Numbered from the stretch's first letter, positions 43,561 through 56,285 are shown. The stretch: 64,000 nucleotides of DNA from Perognathus longimembris pacificus (GCF_023159225.1 NC_063169.1:58677934-58741933); one strand, 5' to 3'. The notes: generated from the sequence alone by a model not told the origin. Numbers and translations: made by a program.

Positions 43561-45194
43561 GGGAAGGCACCTAAAATGCATGCAGATTAAATTCTCCTCT
43601 AGGTTGGCAGAACAGGGGTTATGGGGAGACACAGGCTCACTGTCCGTGTGCAGCGAGGACGCCTCAAAAAAAAAAAAAAAAAATGTGCCAGACTGAGAAT
43701 GGGGCCTATCTGCTGTTGACTAGCTACAACTGCTGGAATTAGATTTTTTTTTTTTTTTGAGGCTTTCTTGGATTTGCAAAGAGAAAGCCTGGACTCTGAA
43801 GTACAGTACAGCTGGCCTGGGGCAGTCCTGTGCTATAGTACATGGGGCAGACAGAGCAGAAAGGAAAGGAAGGAAACCAGGGGCAGATGTCAGTGTATAC
43901 TCACAAGATCAACGCCTCCAACTCCTATGCAAATGCCTAGAAAGGGAGAGGCAGAAAGTTCTCTTTAGGCTTTATCACCCTGAATTGTTAAAAGCAACCA
44001 AACAAATATACCAAAGGGGGAAAAAAGGAAAAGTGTATTGGTGGAGTAACGAAAGGACAGGGCCTTTCAGAGGCTTGAGGTCTCAGGAAAGCCTAAGCCT
44101 GTATCTGCCTCCCAGGCCACCTTGTTGGGCTAGGGAGTGGGCCTGTCCATTTTCATAAAATGGAAATGATGGAACTGAGGCGCCCTGGGGGAGGGGAGAT
44201 TCCTACCCCGGGTGAAGGGAGGTGGGGTGAAGAAACTAATCCTTGTGATGAGATGTCTGGATGTAAAATGCTGCAGTCATGCTAGGTATTTGAGCTGCTG
44301 GGGACATGGCTGGTAGGGATGGCAAGGGGCACAGGGTGGGGACAAGGTAGGGGTTAGTGTTCAGACTTCCCAGGCATTCCAAGCAAAGTCCACTTCAGTT
44401 CTGTGGCAGAATGTCTGAGACCTTCAGAACAGACTTCTAAAGACCTCCAGGAGGAAGATTTTAGAGAACCCAAGTTATGTCAGACATCTAGAGTGATTAA
44501 AATACAGAACTTTAGATAAGCAAGATGCAGCTACCAGGATCCCAGCAGTGACCCTGAATGTGGGCCTGTGGGCTGTACGGCATGTCCCCACATGTAAGAG
44601 TCCCCTGGAGGGGAGAAGTACCATCACAGAGTGGAGTTTGCTGCACTGTTCCCCTGGAGTCTGAAATGATAACCCCACCCCCCTCCACATACCACGCACC
44701 ATCTACTTTGGATCCAAGGATGATGGGCTAAATTGTTCCCAAGAAAGAACACACAGACAGTACGTGAAAGCTAGGGGTACTGGGTAAGCAGCGAGAGTTT
44801 GAAATCCAGAGCAATCCCAAAGTAGGGTCAATCTGGTCTATTAGGGTCTAGCCTCTGTTGGTACTTGCTTTCCAAACTGGTGAGACACAGAAGGGAAGAA
44901 AGGGAAGGGCAGTAAGGACACACTTCCCACCCCACCCCTACTCTCCAGCAAGGGCAGCCATCTACTGGAGGCTACTTTCCCATCTGTGATGCCGGCTGGA
45001 CACCTTGGAAGAAAGAGGAAGGAGGGAGGCTCGGGAAAGGAGGAAAAGTCTACTCTCTTGGCCCAAACAGAGCTTTCCTGAAACACAATCATCAGCCTGG
45101 CAAATGTATGGCCTAGAGTCAGGTCAGGGTGAAGGGTTATTCCTGAATGCTGGAGACTGAGAGCCATACTTGTTCCACAGTCTGGGTTTTCGGC

Positions 45195-45305
45195 CTGGCT
45201 TCCCTTATTCTAATCACAATGCTGCTGTCAGAGTGATTCTTCTAACATGCAAATATGTTCCTGTCACTTGCCTGTTTGGAATTCTTCAATGGTCCCATTA
45301 GTTTC
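45195..45305. repeat. Old mammal-wide repeat, family unassigned
   Basis: The stretch gagtgattcttctaacatgc to tcttcaatggtcccattag resembles a common ancient mammalian repeat, in reverse orientation relative to 60950-61300. Confidence 0.3.
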
Positions 45306-46129
45306 TGTCACTTGCAACCAAGAGAACTGTCTAATCAGAACCACAGAAAGTTTTTAACCAGGAAAGCAATAAATAGGTTCAGGTTTATGTCATAGAAAGA
45401 GACCTAAGGCGAGGAGATTCTTGCCCTGGAATTATCAACTATTTGCATGAAAGCAAGTAAATGGTGTTTCCCAAAGCAAATAAATAAAAAACAAACAACA
45501 AAAAATGCTGTGCACACAAGAATGAATGTTATAGTTCAACTCTACAACTTCTTTATAAAACTCTATATCTCCTCTGAATTAGAACTAGCAACACTTAGAT
45601 TTAGACACATGGGCCCAAATAATATGCCATTATAAGGGGATAGCAAGAAAATAACTGTGATTGTAAGTGGCTCCGATTTATATGGAATTGTGTCTACATT
45701 TTATGAATCATTTTTAATTCTTGCTGCTAAAATGAAAAGGAAAATAATTAACTGGTAGATGCTACATAATAGATCAATTAAATTATTCCCCCAAATAAAG
45801 CATTCTCTGTTATAGGGTAAACACATTATTTTCAGCATTACATTAAACACTAAAAAAATGTACTCTACTTGCTAATTTTGATAATAATAGTAAACACTGT
45901 CTCCTGTCATTCCTTCCTTTATACTTTGTTTTATTTCCTCATGGAGAAGGGAAGAAGTTTGAACAGTGTTCCTTAGATAATACCTTTTCTCATCTGAAAG
46001 TAAAGTGTCTTGCGTCTTACTCTACTTCATCCCACTGCACGGAAAGCCTCCTCTACTTAATACTAGGTTATGCTGCAGTGGTTAAAGAACTAAATGACAC
46101 GAATTCTTACAGAGTCCACCCAATTCGGA

Positions 46130-46295
46130 GGGTGTGACATAGCAGATGGTAGTTTCAGAGTCAGATAGCTGAAGGTCTGAATGCTGGCTCTGCTACTTGA
46201 GAAATGTATAAACATAGCCAAGTTGCACAACTTCTTTAAGATCATCTCCTGCCATCAAATGGGGCCATCAATCTATTCAATTTGCAAAATTATTG
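46130..46295 (+). repeat. MIR element
   Basis: Typical order: gagtcagatagctgaaggtc, ggctctgctacttgagaaat, then the atcaaatggggccatcaatc end of the MIR consensus. Confidence 0.6.
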
Positions 46296-46485
46296 TAAAA
46301 TGACACATTATATGTATCGATAAAAAGGCTCAGTGATGGCTACAGTCTCCAATGTAGACAGACATACAAAGTCTACTTTGTGCGTAAGATATGGCTCGTG
46401 AATAACAAGTGCCAGGAATGATTTTACGATTAGGATGCTCCCAACAAGGAAACATCAATAATTTATTTTGGATAGAATATCAATC

Positions 46486-46545
46486 TGTCTATCTACCTAT
46501 CATCTACCTATCATTATCATCATCAGTTTCTATCATCTATCAGAA
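46486..46545. repeat. (TATC)n-like imperfect microsatellite
   Basis: TATC and ATC units (ctatctacctatcatctacc ...) in degraded order. Confidence 0.75.
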
Positions 46546-46579
46546 AGTCAGATTATACATGAATGATTCACATCTCTCT

Positions 46580-46808
46580 TTTTTTGTGCCAATCCTAGTG
46601 CTTGAACTCAGAGCCTGGGTGCTCTCTCTGAGCCTTCTTGCTCAGGGCTGGCTCTCTACCACTTGAGCCACAGCTCTACTTCTAGCTTTCTTGGTGATTA
46701 ATTGGAAATAAAAGTTTCAGGGACTTTCCTGCTGCCTTCTAACCTCCATCCTCAGATCTTAGCCTCCTGAGTAGCTAGGATTACAGGTGTGAGCTACTAG
46801 TATCCACC
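46580..46808 (-). repeat. B1-ID composite SINE
   Basis: Antisense: agtgcttgaactcagagcct, accacttgagccacagctct, cctcctgagtagctaggatt. Ends the SINE-poor domain. Confidence 0.85.
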
Positions 46809-46814
46809 TCATTA

Positions 46815-48325
46815 TCTTTCTTTAATCTGGATCACCATTCCATCTCCTAACAAACACTTATAATTTTTCTACTATCATCTGGTTTTTTTGTGTATTTTTT
46901 TTTTTTAGCATTTTCTATGTCATGTGTTGGAAAGATCGCCAAATTCTTAAGTAATGTAGTCCTATTTGATGTGCCTTTAATGAAATATCTGGTTTAACAA
47001 CAAAACAGTTACAAATGGGCCTGGCATGAATTGATTTTAGCAACAAGACATACTAAAGAGATTTCAGTTTTGCTAACCTTTCCCTTTTGAATGTGGTAGT
47101 GGGGCAATAGAACATTTACTATTAGAATCATCTAGAAAACAGGAATTTAATTGGACACATCTAATACTGTTCTCCATTAGCTTACCCCTAAGACAGACGA
47201 AGATAACCTTTGTGGAAGTCAGCCTCAAGAAACTGGAGTTATCTAGTGAGTTTAGGGGAAAATTATCCAGGGTAAGATGGATCATGTGAAAAATTACAAA
47301 GAAGACTAGAATAAAAAAAAATTATGGCATCACAGTTGAGGACATTTTGTAAAAAAAAAATACGTGGAAAGGGGTCAAGTGCCATGGGTAAGCAAGAACA
47401 TAGTGCTGAAAACAAGAAGAGGGCACTATCAGCTAAACTGGGCTTAGATAGACAACTGATACATGTTAAGGGAAAAACCACAAACGTGTTGAGTAGGAAA
47501 TGAAAGGCTATAATCACGGAACATGTTGCTGAAATGAATGGGCAAAGCAAGTCTTAATCTCCAAAAGAATAGTGGAAATAAACATTTGAAACTTCTGATG
47601 AATAACAAGGACTCTACTAACCATGAATTCCTTCAAAGAAACACTGTACCTATTCCACAACTTAAGGAATTAGGACACACATATGTAAGTGGAGAATCTC
47701 CCTGGATTAGGAATTCAGCTATTTAAAAATACTTCAAATTATATGCCTATACCCAATATCTGATTCTAAAGTTAACACCTCAACTTTTTTCCCTAGTATC
47801 TATTTCTTTTGTGGCTAAAAAATAATCGACAGTATCTTTTTTTTTTTTTATAAAATATAAGGTATACACTGAAACTGACATGTTGAATCAGAGCTGCTTT
47901 GTGCAATTTTCAAAATATAATTGAAATAAATAAGTAAAATTGAAGACTGCAAGGCAGCCACCGAGTTTCTAGTAAGCCACTCATGTTACACAAAATCATT
48001 GTACAATATCTACATTTTCTGATTTAATACAAATAAATGACAATCATGTTCTTATGCATAGTCTCTTGATTTTTTTTCCCTTAAAAAAACAAAACAAAAC
48101 AGGGTTTCAGAAGTTCCCAACCTTTATCCTCCCAAACCAATTTCTCCTTCAAGGCCTAAAGTTGCTCATAGGCAAATTCTCTAACAGCCAGTGTTTTCTG
48201 GAATGTTCTAAGCCCTCTGTGTGAGAGGTAGAAGGCTGTTTTTGTGGGTTCCAATACAGAGGAAAAAAAGAAAACAAGAGTCACGAATGACCACAGGATA
48301 GCCAACTGTGCAGGTGTCTTCCGTA
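46815..48325. other. PLAGL1 upstream AT-rich sequence, no gene seen
   Basis: AT-rich, with T and A runs. No protein-coding feature or lineage-specific repeat recognised. Confidence 0.45.
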
Positions 48326-48330
48326 TTTAC

Positions 48331-48400
48331 CTTTCTATGCCAGGTGCAGATGAGTATTTGATGTGATCCAAAGCAGAGACCAAGTCAGTGGTGGGCAACC
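48331..48400 (-). other. Candidate non-coding 5' exon of PLAGL1 (70 nt)
   Basis: On the - strand the acceptor cttcctcctcccattag is followed by 70 bases starting GGTTGCCCACC and ending GCATAGAAAG, then donor gtaaatac. Both splice signals are good and the body is unique sequence. It lies on the PLAGL1 strand about 18 kb upstream of the start codon, in a gene family known for many alternative 5' UTR exons. No open frame of interest. Confidence 0.4.
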
Positions 48401-48599
48401 CTAATGGGAGGAGGAAGCACATAATCAAAAGGTGAGAAGAGCATTAAGATAAGCCATTATAGTATTAGAAAAGCCCTTTGGCTATACCCAGTGTGAGCTC
48501 AACTATGTTAGCATGAAACTCTCTTTCCATCCTCATCATCATGTCACATTCCAGCACATTCTAGGGGCACACACACCTCTGAGTTCTGAAAAGGCTCTT

Positions 48600-48810
48600 G
48601 GTTTTAGAGAGGCAAATGCAGCTACATGGCTAAGAGCCTGGCTGTGACATGAGAATGCAGACACAAACGCTGTGACACCTGGAGCCACTCAAAATCCCCA
48701 GGCAATCTGTGCCATCTCTCTCTTACTTTGTTTGACCTTCTTGCCTGCGAAATGGAGATAATCATCCATCTATACAGAGCAAGACCTTTTACGGATTAAA
48801 TGAGTTGATT
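48600..48810 (+). repeat. MIR element
   Basis: Matches the second half of the MIR layout, with gcgaaatggagataatcatc followed by ggattaaatgagttgatttg. Confidence 0.5.
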
Positions 48811-48989
48811 TGAGAAAAATGCTTGAGTTGGGTAGGCAAGGAATACTCATGTTTTTGCATTTATTTTTCAGGGACCCAAAGTGGAAAATACCTTACAGCT
48901 TCAAAAGGAAAGAAGAAAATAACCAGACCCTTTTTCAAGTGTGTCAAGTACGAAGAATATGATCCTTTGGAAAACAAGTATCTATGTAC

Positions 48990-49085
48990 AGAGGGAGGAA
49001 GGGAAGAAAGGAGGGAGGAAGGAAAGCAGGGAGGGAGGGAGGAAGGGAATGTGGGCAGGGGGGAGGAGGAAAGAAGAGAAGGGGA
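48990..49085. repeat. (GGAA)n purine microsatellite
   Basis: Imperfect GGGA/GGAA units. Open frames across it are repeat products. Confidence 0.9.
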
Positions 49086-49089
49086 GAGG

Positions 49090-51340
49090 CTTCTACAGAA
49101 CAAGGAATAGCCACTAAAAGGCAAACTATTGAAAACAAAACACACCATCTTTGCATAATTCATTTTTCGAAGACAGGATTACTACTGTAGGAGAGGCCTA
49201 GAGCACAGGACTTGGCCTGGCAATGGGAGGAATGGCAGTAGTAAAGTTTTTAAAGACTGAAAAGCATTTTAATACACGCAATGTCTTGAAATTTCAATGT
49301 ATATCACTGAAAACTCAGATCCATCAAGCCTCACCTTCACAGACCCAAATTATTACTGCCCAGCTGTCTAATCCAACTGGCCAAATATTTCAGAACCAAT
49401 TCTAAGAACTTCCTCCTCTTTCTCTAAGTAGTCCACATTTATATACCGAAATAAGGCTTGTTTTGTTTCTACTGCTAGTAAAACTATACTAATTTGAATT
49501 CTATTCATGCTATAGGCATATTTTAGGCATGAGCCAAGCTGTTTTTGTTTTCTTTTTTTCCCTTGAGGTCTTTCCTTGCTGAAAAATGTCTCACTAAAGG
49601 AGGCAGTCAATAGTGTTGAAAAAATAGTAAATGTTTATTTCAACGACAAATGATTATATATCAATAGTTAGATACTGAGTAGCTATAGAATATCTTCATA
49701 TTGGTAACATCTGGCTTATACTTTCCATATTTCAAATAATTTTATATTTCAATATTTTAAATAATTTTATATTTCAGAATAACTTTTGTTGCAATTCACC
49801 TAGTGGAGAGGAAGAGGTCTTATTTTCAGTGACTCTATGAGCCTTGGTTAAGGCTATTTAATCCATCTGAATGGATGGGAAACTATTTAAGAGGGCAGAA
49901 GCTGGTATCTTTCCCCTAGGAAGTTTGCTTATGTAGATAACATACGTATAAGCACACATGCAAGCTTTGACTCTTAAATTACTTGAAATTATTCTTGGCT
50001 ATTACTGTAGGCTTTAGGCTTAAGCCTGGGGTCAGGGGAGGCTCTTTTATGGAGGATCCCATAGCTGAAGTTATCTGATTCTGTAAACACAGCAAGCCCA
50101 CAGTTTTTCCCACCAGTCACTTCCTTGGCCAATACATAGCTCTATCAATAGCTTGCTACTTGAAAGCAGAAAATATCAACTGGGAAAGTGAGGCTGTATT
50201 TTCTGCTTTATCCTCTTCTGTGCATTCCTACTTTGATATGCGATCGTGAAAATTTACTTCAGAAATGGGGAGAAATCAGCACCCAAGTGATAAACCTATG
50301 TGCTATTTGTAATGCACTAATACTTCTGGAGGTAAAAGTCTATCTACCAATGACCAAAACCATGGTCATTCTTCATTGCAGAAGAAATCCAAAACTCTCA
50401 GCCACAATCTCACCAGCTGTCTCTATCATATTTTTCCAATCCATATGCATATCCTTTCCTCTATAGGATTCCTACCATAAATCACAAATCTGGGAACCTC
50501 TGTTTCAAACTTCATCCCTATACTGGATCCAATAAAAATGAAAAGACATTTCTTTAGAAATGATCTTGGTGGTAAAATAAAACATCTTGAGAGTGAATAT
50601 GCTTACTTACTCCCCCTATATTATTTTTTAATCCATTATGATTTGAAGATATTATTTTCCCAAAGAATGTGAAGAATGATTTCCCACTAAAAGCTCAGGC
50701 TTACAAAAAAAAAAAAAAAAAGAAATAGATTGTAATATGAGAATAGCTCAGAAAGTGGGTTTGCTTTAGGGTCTCTTGTGAAATCAGAGTAGTCAGTCCT
50801 TGAGAGTTAAAACTTCTCTTTTCCTTTTCACTGAGAAGTGGTGGGGGGATTGTTTGCTTTCTTTATAAAGGAGTCACAACTCACAGTGGTAGTAAATCTG
50901 GTTAAAGAAATTGCTAAAGAATGTTTTTGTTTTGTATTAACATTACATCACAGGATTAAATCATATCAAAAGGAAGTTTATCCATCTCAATCACTAACAT
51001 TGGTCCAGTACAAGTCTATAAAATTCTTAATTCAAAGACTTTTCTCCTTAATGAAAATTATCTGAATATTACACTGAGTTTTGCTTTTTGGAAGGAATAA
51101 TAGAGAACTTGGATCCGAAAGGGACAGAATCATACATGCTTAATCCCTCCTCGTGGAGGCTCATGGGTTGCCCCACAAAATAATAATAATAAAATAGTAA
51201 TGCCAAAGCAAATATGTATTTAATAATTCCCCATAAGGGAAGGCTTTTAGAAAGCAATAGCACGAGTCAGGTAAACAAAAGACCAATCAGAATATCCTAA
51301 AATTTAGTATTTGCAGTTGAAGCCTGGATAAGTCATTATG
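49090..51340. other. Upstream AT-rich sequence, no gene seen
   Basis: Unique AT-rich DNA with an A run near 50,705. No supported exon. Confidence 0.45.
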
Positions 51341-51344
51341 TTCA

Positions 51345-51670
51345 CAGGAATGCATCAATCCCCATTCATTCAACTGCATTTACTGAGCCAAGAGCTTTGC
51401 TAGGCTTGGAGATATAAAAATGAATACGACACAGCTGCTTTACTTCCAGCTAAAAGAATACACCTAAACAAAGAGCTATGGGCAATGGGTTAAGTGCTAT
51501 AATGGAGATGTGTACAAAGGGCTGGGGGCCAAAGGAAGAAGCTATAAATTCTTCCTGGGAAATCAAGCAAGTGAGGGGAGATGGAGAAGAAGGAATGGGG
51601 AGATTTCCTCTTGATAAAGTGGAGAGTTTTTTAAATTGTGCTCTGAAAAAAGAAGGGAAGGTGATGATTT
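51345..51670 (+). repeat. L2/MIR-like old repeat
   Basis: Shows cattcattcaactgcattta, gagccaagagctttgctagg and a downstream gtgctataatggagatgtgt, the order seen in old L2-type repeats. Confidence 0.4.
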
Positions 51671-51674
51671 GAGG

Positions 51675-52365
51675 GTGTATGAACTTTATCATTTTAGGTG
51701 TGATCTGGGTATATTTACCTACCTTCATTTATGTTAGATTTTCATTTACATTATCCCAAGAGCACATTTTTTAAAAAAAGTATTATCACAACAGTCCTAT
51801 GGAATGCACATAATTCAGAAAGGCTTCAATCATTAGCATGGGTAGGAAATTCTGTCCCAAGTTCAAAGATGCCTGGTAACGTACATGAATGACACATTTT
51901 AGAGAATTCATATATAACATGAAAGCTTCTTTTCACCATCACCTCTTTAAGCATAAGTACCATCCGATTATATCATGGTTCATATGTCTCTATACCAGTG
52001 TTATAAAGAAAAAGGAAAAGATAGGGGTGTGTTGAATTAACTTCACCTTAACATCATTTATTATGCACACCATATTCCTATTTAGAACATAGTTGTGACA
52101 AAACCTCCATTGTTCCATTACACACTAGCTCCAAACTTGAGTCATTCTAATGTAAGCATGAGAAACTCCTCGTCTCCTTTGGGGTGAATTTCCAAATTCC
52201 TCTGTGTTAAATTGAGGTCTAATTTTCCCTGTGCCTGGTTTTCACAAGAAGGTCCATTCCACCCCATGTGCTCCTTTTCAGCTGTCAATAAACAGAGGCC
52301 GTGAATTCCCCAGGGCTTCACAAAGCTAGTTAGGCAGAGCCATTCATTCCTTCGGGAAAACAGGG
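51675..52365. other. Upstream unique sequence, no gene seen
   Basis: AT-rich, no repeat recognised. It leads into the enhancer-like block at 52.37 kb. Confidence 0.4.
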
Positions 52366-52369
52366 CATT

Positions 52370-52610
52370 GATTTCAGCAAGTTCCCAGGGAGCAGCTGCG
52401 ACAAAGAGATCAAAGGCCCACCTCTCTCTCCCTCCATTGCTTTCATTAGGCCCAGCCCAGACAAACAGCCACAGGTCTCCTTGAGACCAGGAGAGGGCTC
52501 AGGCAGACCACCTCATGGTTCAATTCAAATTCATCCGTTTCCTACATTCCAGTGACAGTCCAGAATGCGAACCATGACAAACCAGCCCAGGCCCTCTGCA
52601 TAATATACTG
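52370..52610. promoter_or_regulatory. Candidate enhancer-like element
   Basis: Unique block with a dense set of developmental factor motifs: AGATCAAAGG (TCF/LEF type, 52407-52416), CAGCTG (E-box) and ACATTCCA (TEAD type, 52544-52551). No repeat signature. Single motifs are common by chance, so this is suggestive only. Confidence 0.3.
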
Positions 52611-52614
52611 CTCG

Positions 52615-53640
52615 CTAGTTCATCCAAGGTCAGGGGGAGAAAGCAGGCGTGGAGGGAAGTCCTCCACTTCTAGGGCCTGCTGAGCCTCAATGGCCCCCTG
52701 ACACTCCATAAATAAACTTCTCCCGCTCACTCTCCCTTTCTTCCTCCATCCTGCAACTCCAGTGATGGTCTCCCTGAACAAGCTGGGATTTCTTTCATGT
52801 CACTGGGACCCAAGCAATCTGGAAACTTTATTCCTAGACTAACAGTTGTAATGGGAACAGCCTCAGGAGGCAAAGCTGTCTGTGCCACCCTTATCAGTTC
52901 ATTCCTGTGTTCAAGCCAAGCTGTCGCACCCAGAAAACACCTACTACTACAGGATGAATTCAAAGCTCTTGTTTCCAGGGCTCCCCCGCCCCCCCCCCAC
53001 ACACATACTGGCCATGCGGCCCCAATGGATGTACTCCAGGGAAAGCCACAGAACTTAAGGAATTCAGTTTGCCTCAATTCTGTTTGCAAAACAAAACAAA
53101 AAAGAAATGGTGCACAGAGTTGGAACAGTTGGGTTTTTTATTTGATCTAGAGAATCACCCAAACTGGGTAATCCGGGCTCGTGAATGACAAGTCTGTGTG
53201 TGAATGAGTTGTGTGTGTTTGTGGGAGAAGGGCTGGCCAGCAAGAGGGTTGAGCCTGAGAGTCTGAAAGAAAATGAGTTTTCCCCTGAGTGGTTACCTAC
53301 ACTGAGCAAATATAATTAAAACGTTTCCAAACTGGCTATTGAACGCAGAAGGGTTTCTTTGACACACCCTCCGTGAAAACCCGTAACAAAATGCATCCAT
53401 TTAATTGTGGACCACTCCATTGCTGTCACTCATCCTGAGTAAACATGGGAATAGATGGGTTAAGTTTCAAAATTCCTAAACCCAAAAGAAAATAAACAAT
53501 ATTGGAATGAAAGGTATGGAGAACTCATTCCTTGATGCAGAACACAACCTTCCCACATGCCCTTATAAGCTTCAGGCCTGACCTTGGAGAGCACCAGAGA
53601 CCTCCAGACCCATCAGCTCCCTGTTTCCTATCCATCTTTG
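52615..53640. other. Upstream unique sequence, no gene seen
   Basis: Mixed composition with a C/CA run near 52,984-53,006. Open frames on both strands at 52.73-53.15 kb overlap each other and have no recognisable product. Confidence 0.45.
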
Positions 53641-53649
53641 ACTGCCAGA

Positions 53650-54000
53650 GAGGCCATTTTGGGTGGGGGGGGGGTGCTGAACAGCAGTGAAGGAGAGGAG
53701 GCCTTTGCTTATTTTCAAGTTGGGACTGAAGTGAGCTTAGAAAACACAGAATTGGCCAAGCTTAGTGGTATATTCCTATAACCTCAGGACTTGGGAGGCC
53801 GAAGGAGAAAGATGACAAGTTAGACACCACATCGTTGACTGAAGAGGCCATTTTGTAGACAGTGCTGAACAACCTTCAGGACAAAGGGCTTTTGTTCACT
53901 TTCAAGTGGGACAGAAGTGAGCTTAGGAAACACAAGCTGAAGCAAGAAGATCTCAAGTTAGACACCAGCCTGAGCTATGCAGCAAGACTGGGCTATACAA
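53650..54000 (+). repeat. Local tandem duplication, period about 194 bp
   Basis: Two copies both begin gaggccatttt (53650 and 53844), continue with gtgctgaacaacc/gtgctgaacagc, then gaagtgagcttag, and both contain aagttagacaccac/g. A B1-like piece (53752-53830) is intact in the first copy and shortened in the second. Confidence 0.8.
53752..53830 (+). repeat. B1-like SINE fragment within the duplication
   Basis: ggccaagcttagtggtatat, then ggacttgggaggccgaagga. Confidence 0.6.
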
Positions 54001-54419
54001 CAAATCTCGGGTGGTGGGGGCAGGAGGGGGAGAAGAGACAAAGAAACAGAAAAGGAAAGAAAGAAAACACAAAACTCTAAAATGGCTCAGAAAGACAGCT
54101 TATAAGCAAGGCATCGTGACCATGAAGGACATTAAATCTAACTCTTATACTGACTAATTGGAGAATATAGTTAACTTGTCTGTCTTCCCACCCCTCCAAA
54201 ATGGCAACAGAGCCCTGTCAAGGTGGCCTTTACCAAGTGCTGATGAAATCAGCCATTCCTCAAAACCTGTGCCTTATAAAGCTAGTCTCATTAATGAAAC
54301 CTCTTTATATAGTCACAGGTCACTGTGATTCAATAGAGGTTCTCACGAACTCATTAAGTTGCTATAAATCAAATTATTTTTTAAAGCATTTAGAAGATTT
54401 ACAGTCTATGGCAAATGAC

Positions 54420-54650
54420 CAAATATACTCATCAATTCATTTATATACCTTTCAAAAGCATTTACAAAGTGCTTAGAAAGATTGTCATCGTGATCTTCCT
54501 CACAACCACCTGAGACAGTTGTACTAAACCTTTTTTTTTTCCACATGGCAAAAATACTCAAGAGAGGATAAATGAACTTGCCAAGGCCACAGAGCTAATT
54601 TATAGAGTTAAAACTTTAAATTCAAGTGCTTTCATTTTACCTCGCTATTA
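54420..54650 (+). repeat. MIR element
   Basis: Contains acaaagtgcttagaaagatt, cacaaccacctgagacagtt and gaacttgccaaggccacaga, the conserved MIR core and tail. Confidence 0.6.
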
Positions 54651-54654
54651 TATA

Positions 54655-55875
54655 CATGGATATATCTTTTCACCGAGGTTCTCTTGTCATAACCATATTA
54701 GGTAATCTTGATGAATCTTTTTGAGCCCACTACATATGACCCAATTAGACAGTTTCTATAAGGGGTACCAACACCAGTGCTAATATATAATACATACTCA
54801 GCCATTATTGAATAATGTTTGTGATTACCCTCAGTGTTAAAAAAATCAAATAAATGTAAAAATTACTAAGAAAAATATTCATTTTTAATTTAAAAAATAG
54901 ATTGTTTAACTTTCAACCTTAGGTTATGCCCTCCAGCATAAAAAGTTTTGCATTCATGTCTAAAATTTATGAGGAGCAACTGATGACCCAAGACCAAGCT
55001 GTCATAAAGGACAAGGGTGCTTTACAAAATAGAAACAGGAATTCAAGTCTCTTTTAAGACATCTAATTGAGGTAAATTAGGTGTGTCTAATTCTTGCTTA
55101 CTATTAACATCTGTGTGGTCTTTTCTGTATGATTCAGCTCTACTTCTTGCCATTTAAGCGGTTCCAGTAGAAATGGAAGTAGCTGGGTAACAGGAATTCA
55201 TGGATTCACCACACGAAGGGAAAAACACACAGTAATACATTGTGTGTAGATACTTCTTTGAAGATTTTAAGGAATTAATACATACATAACCCTCACATCA
55301 CTGAGACAAGAGACCAACTTGCTAGCAGAGAACAAGACCTCCAATGCTTAAGTAAATAGCAAACCTCACTTTTCACTTCTTGTCTTACTTTTTATAACCT
55401 GCTATTAATGGATGGTGGTGTACAAATGCTACAGTGCAGAGTGTACAGAATGTTGTGGGAAGACTAGGACCACTAAGTCTAGGAAAGCCAAAAAAGTCTT
55501 TAGAGAGGAGATGACATTTACCCAACTTTTTTTCCTGCTAGTATTTCTGAAATATCTCTGGTTGTCTTTGAGTGTAACATTTTCCTATAATTTCTGGATA
55601 TCATCCAGCAGTTTACATCTTCTTTACTGCTTCTATTCACTGGCAAAATTGTATGGGTCGTCTCATTTTTTAATGCTAACAGGCAAGAAGCTGAGGCGAT
55701 TATTTGACTAAATACCACTTAACTGGCCTTCTAGTTCTACAGTTCTGGATTTAAATTTATGTCTCATTCTTATATTACACTACTATTCAATTTATTTTAA
55801 ATGTACATGTTGAGCTATAAACTGCTAATATTGGGAAATATTTGTCTTTTTTGCCACTGACCTCAGAAATTAATT
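54655..55875. other. Upstream AT-rich sequence, no gene seen
   Basis: Unique AT-rich DNA. Open frames at 55412-55718 on both strands have no recognisable product. Confidence 0.45.
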
Positions 55876-55879
55876 AGTA

Positions 55880-55977
55880 CCTAAGGGAAGGCTAGAGGAG
55901 TGGCCCAAGTGGTAGAGTGCTTGTCTGGCAAGCTTGAACACCTAAGCTCACAATTCCACAAAAACAAAATAAATATG
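55880..55977 (+). repeat. ID-like SINE
   Basis: gtggcccaagtggtagagtg, gcttgtctggcaagcttgaa, then an A-rich tail. Confidence 0.65.
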
Positions 55978-56041
55978 AATGAGTAAAATGGAGATACTTA
56001 TCTGAACAATTTCACAAATTAAAAAAACAACAACAACAAAA

Positions 56042-56285
56042 AAACCTAGCCAGGCACCAGTGGCTCACACCTCTGATTCTAGCTATGTTGGAGGCTGAGA
56101 CCTGAGGATCACAGTTCAAAGCCATCCCAGAAAAGTCTATGAGAGTCACCTACAATTTATCATCAAAAAGCCAAAAGTAGAACTATGACTTAAGTAGTAA
56201 GTAGAATACTAGCCCTGAGCATAAAACCTCAGAGTGCGTAATGATAAAATTTAAGCCCTGGGACCAGCACAGGCACACAAAAACA
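56042..56285 (+). repeat. B1-ID composite SINE
   Basis: Head agccaggcaccagtggctca, then aactatgacttaagtagtaa with a small internal repeat, and ttaagccctgggaccagcac. Confidence 0.8.

Larger units (their letters stand above)
43561..46575. other. PLAGL1 upstream sequence
   Basis: Holds an A run (43665-43682), an old unassigned repeat near 45.2 kb, a MIR at 46.13-46.3 kb and a loose TATC/ATC repeat at 46.49-46.54 kb. The open frame at 43757-44158 has no recognisable product. Confidence 0.5.

Noticed and set aside
43757..44158. 133-residue + strand open frame
   Set aside because: Composition looks random, no family recognised, and no promoter or splice support.
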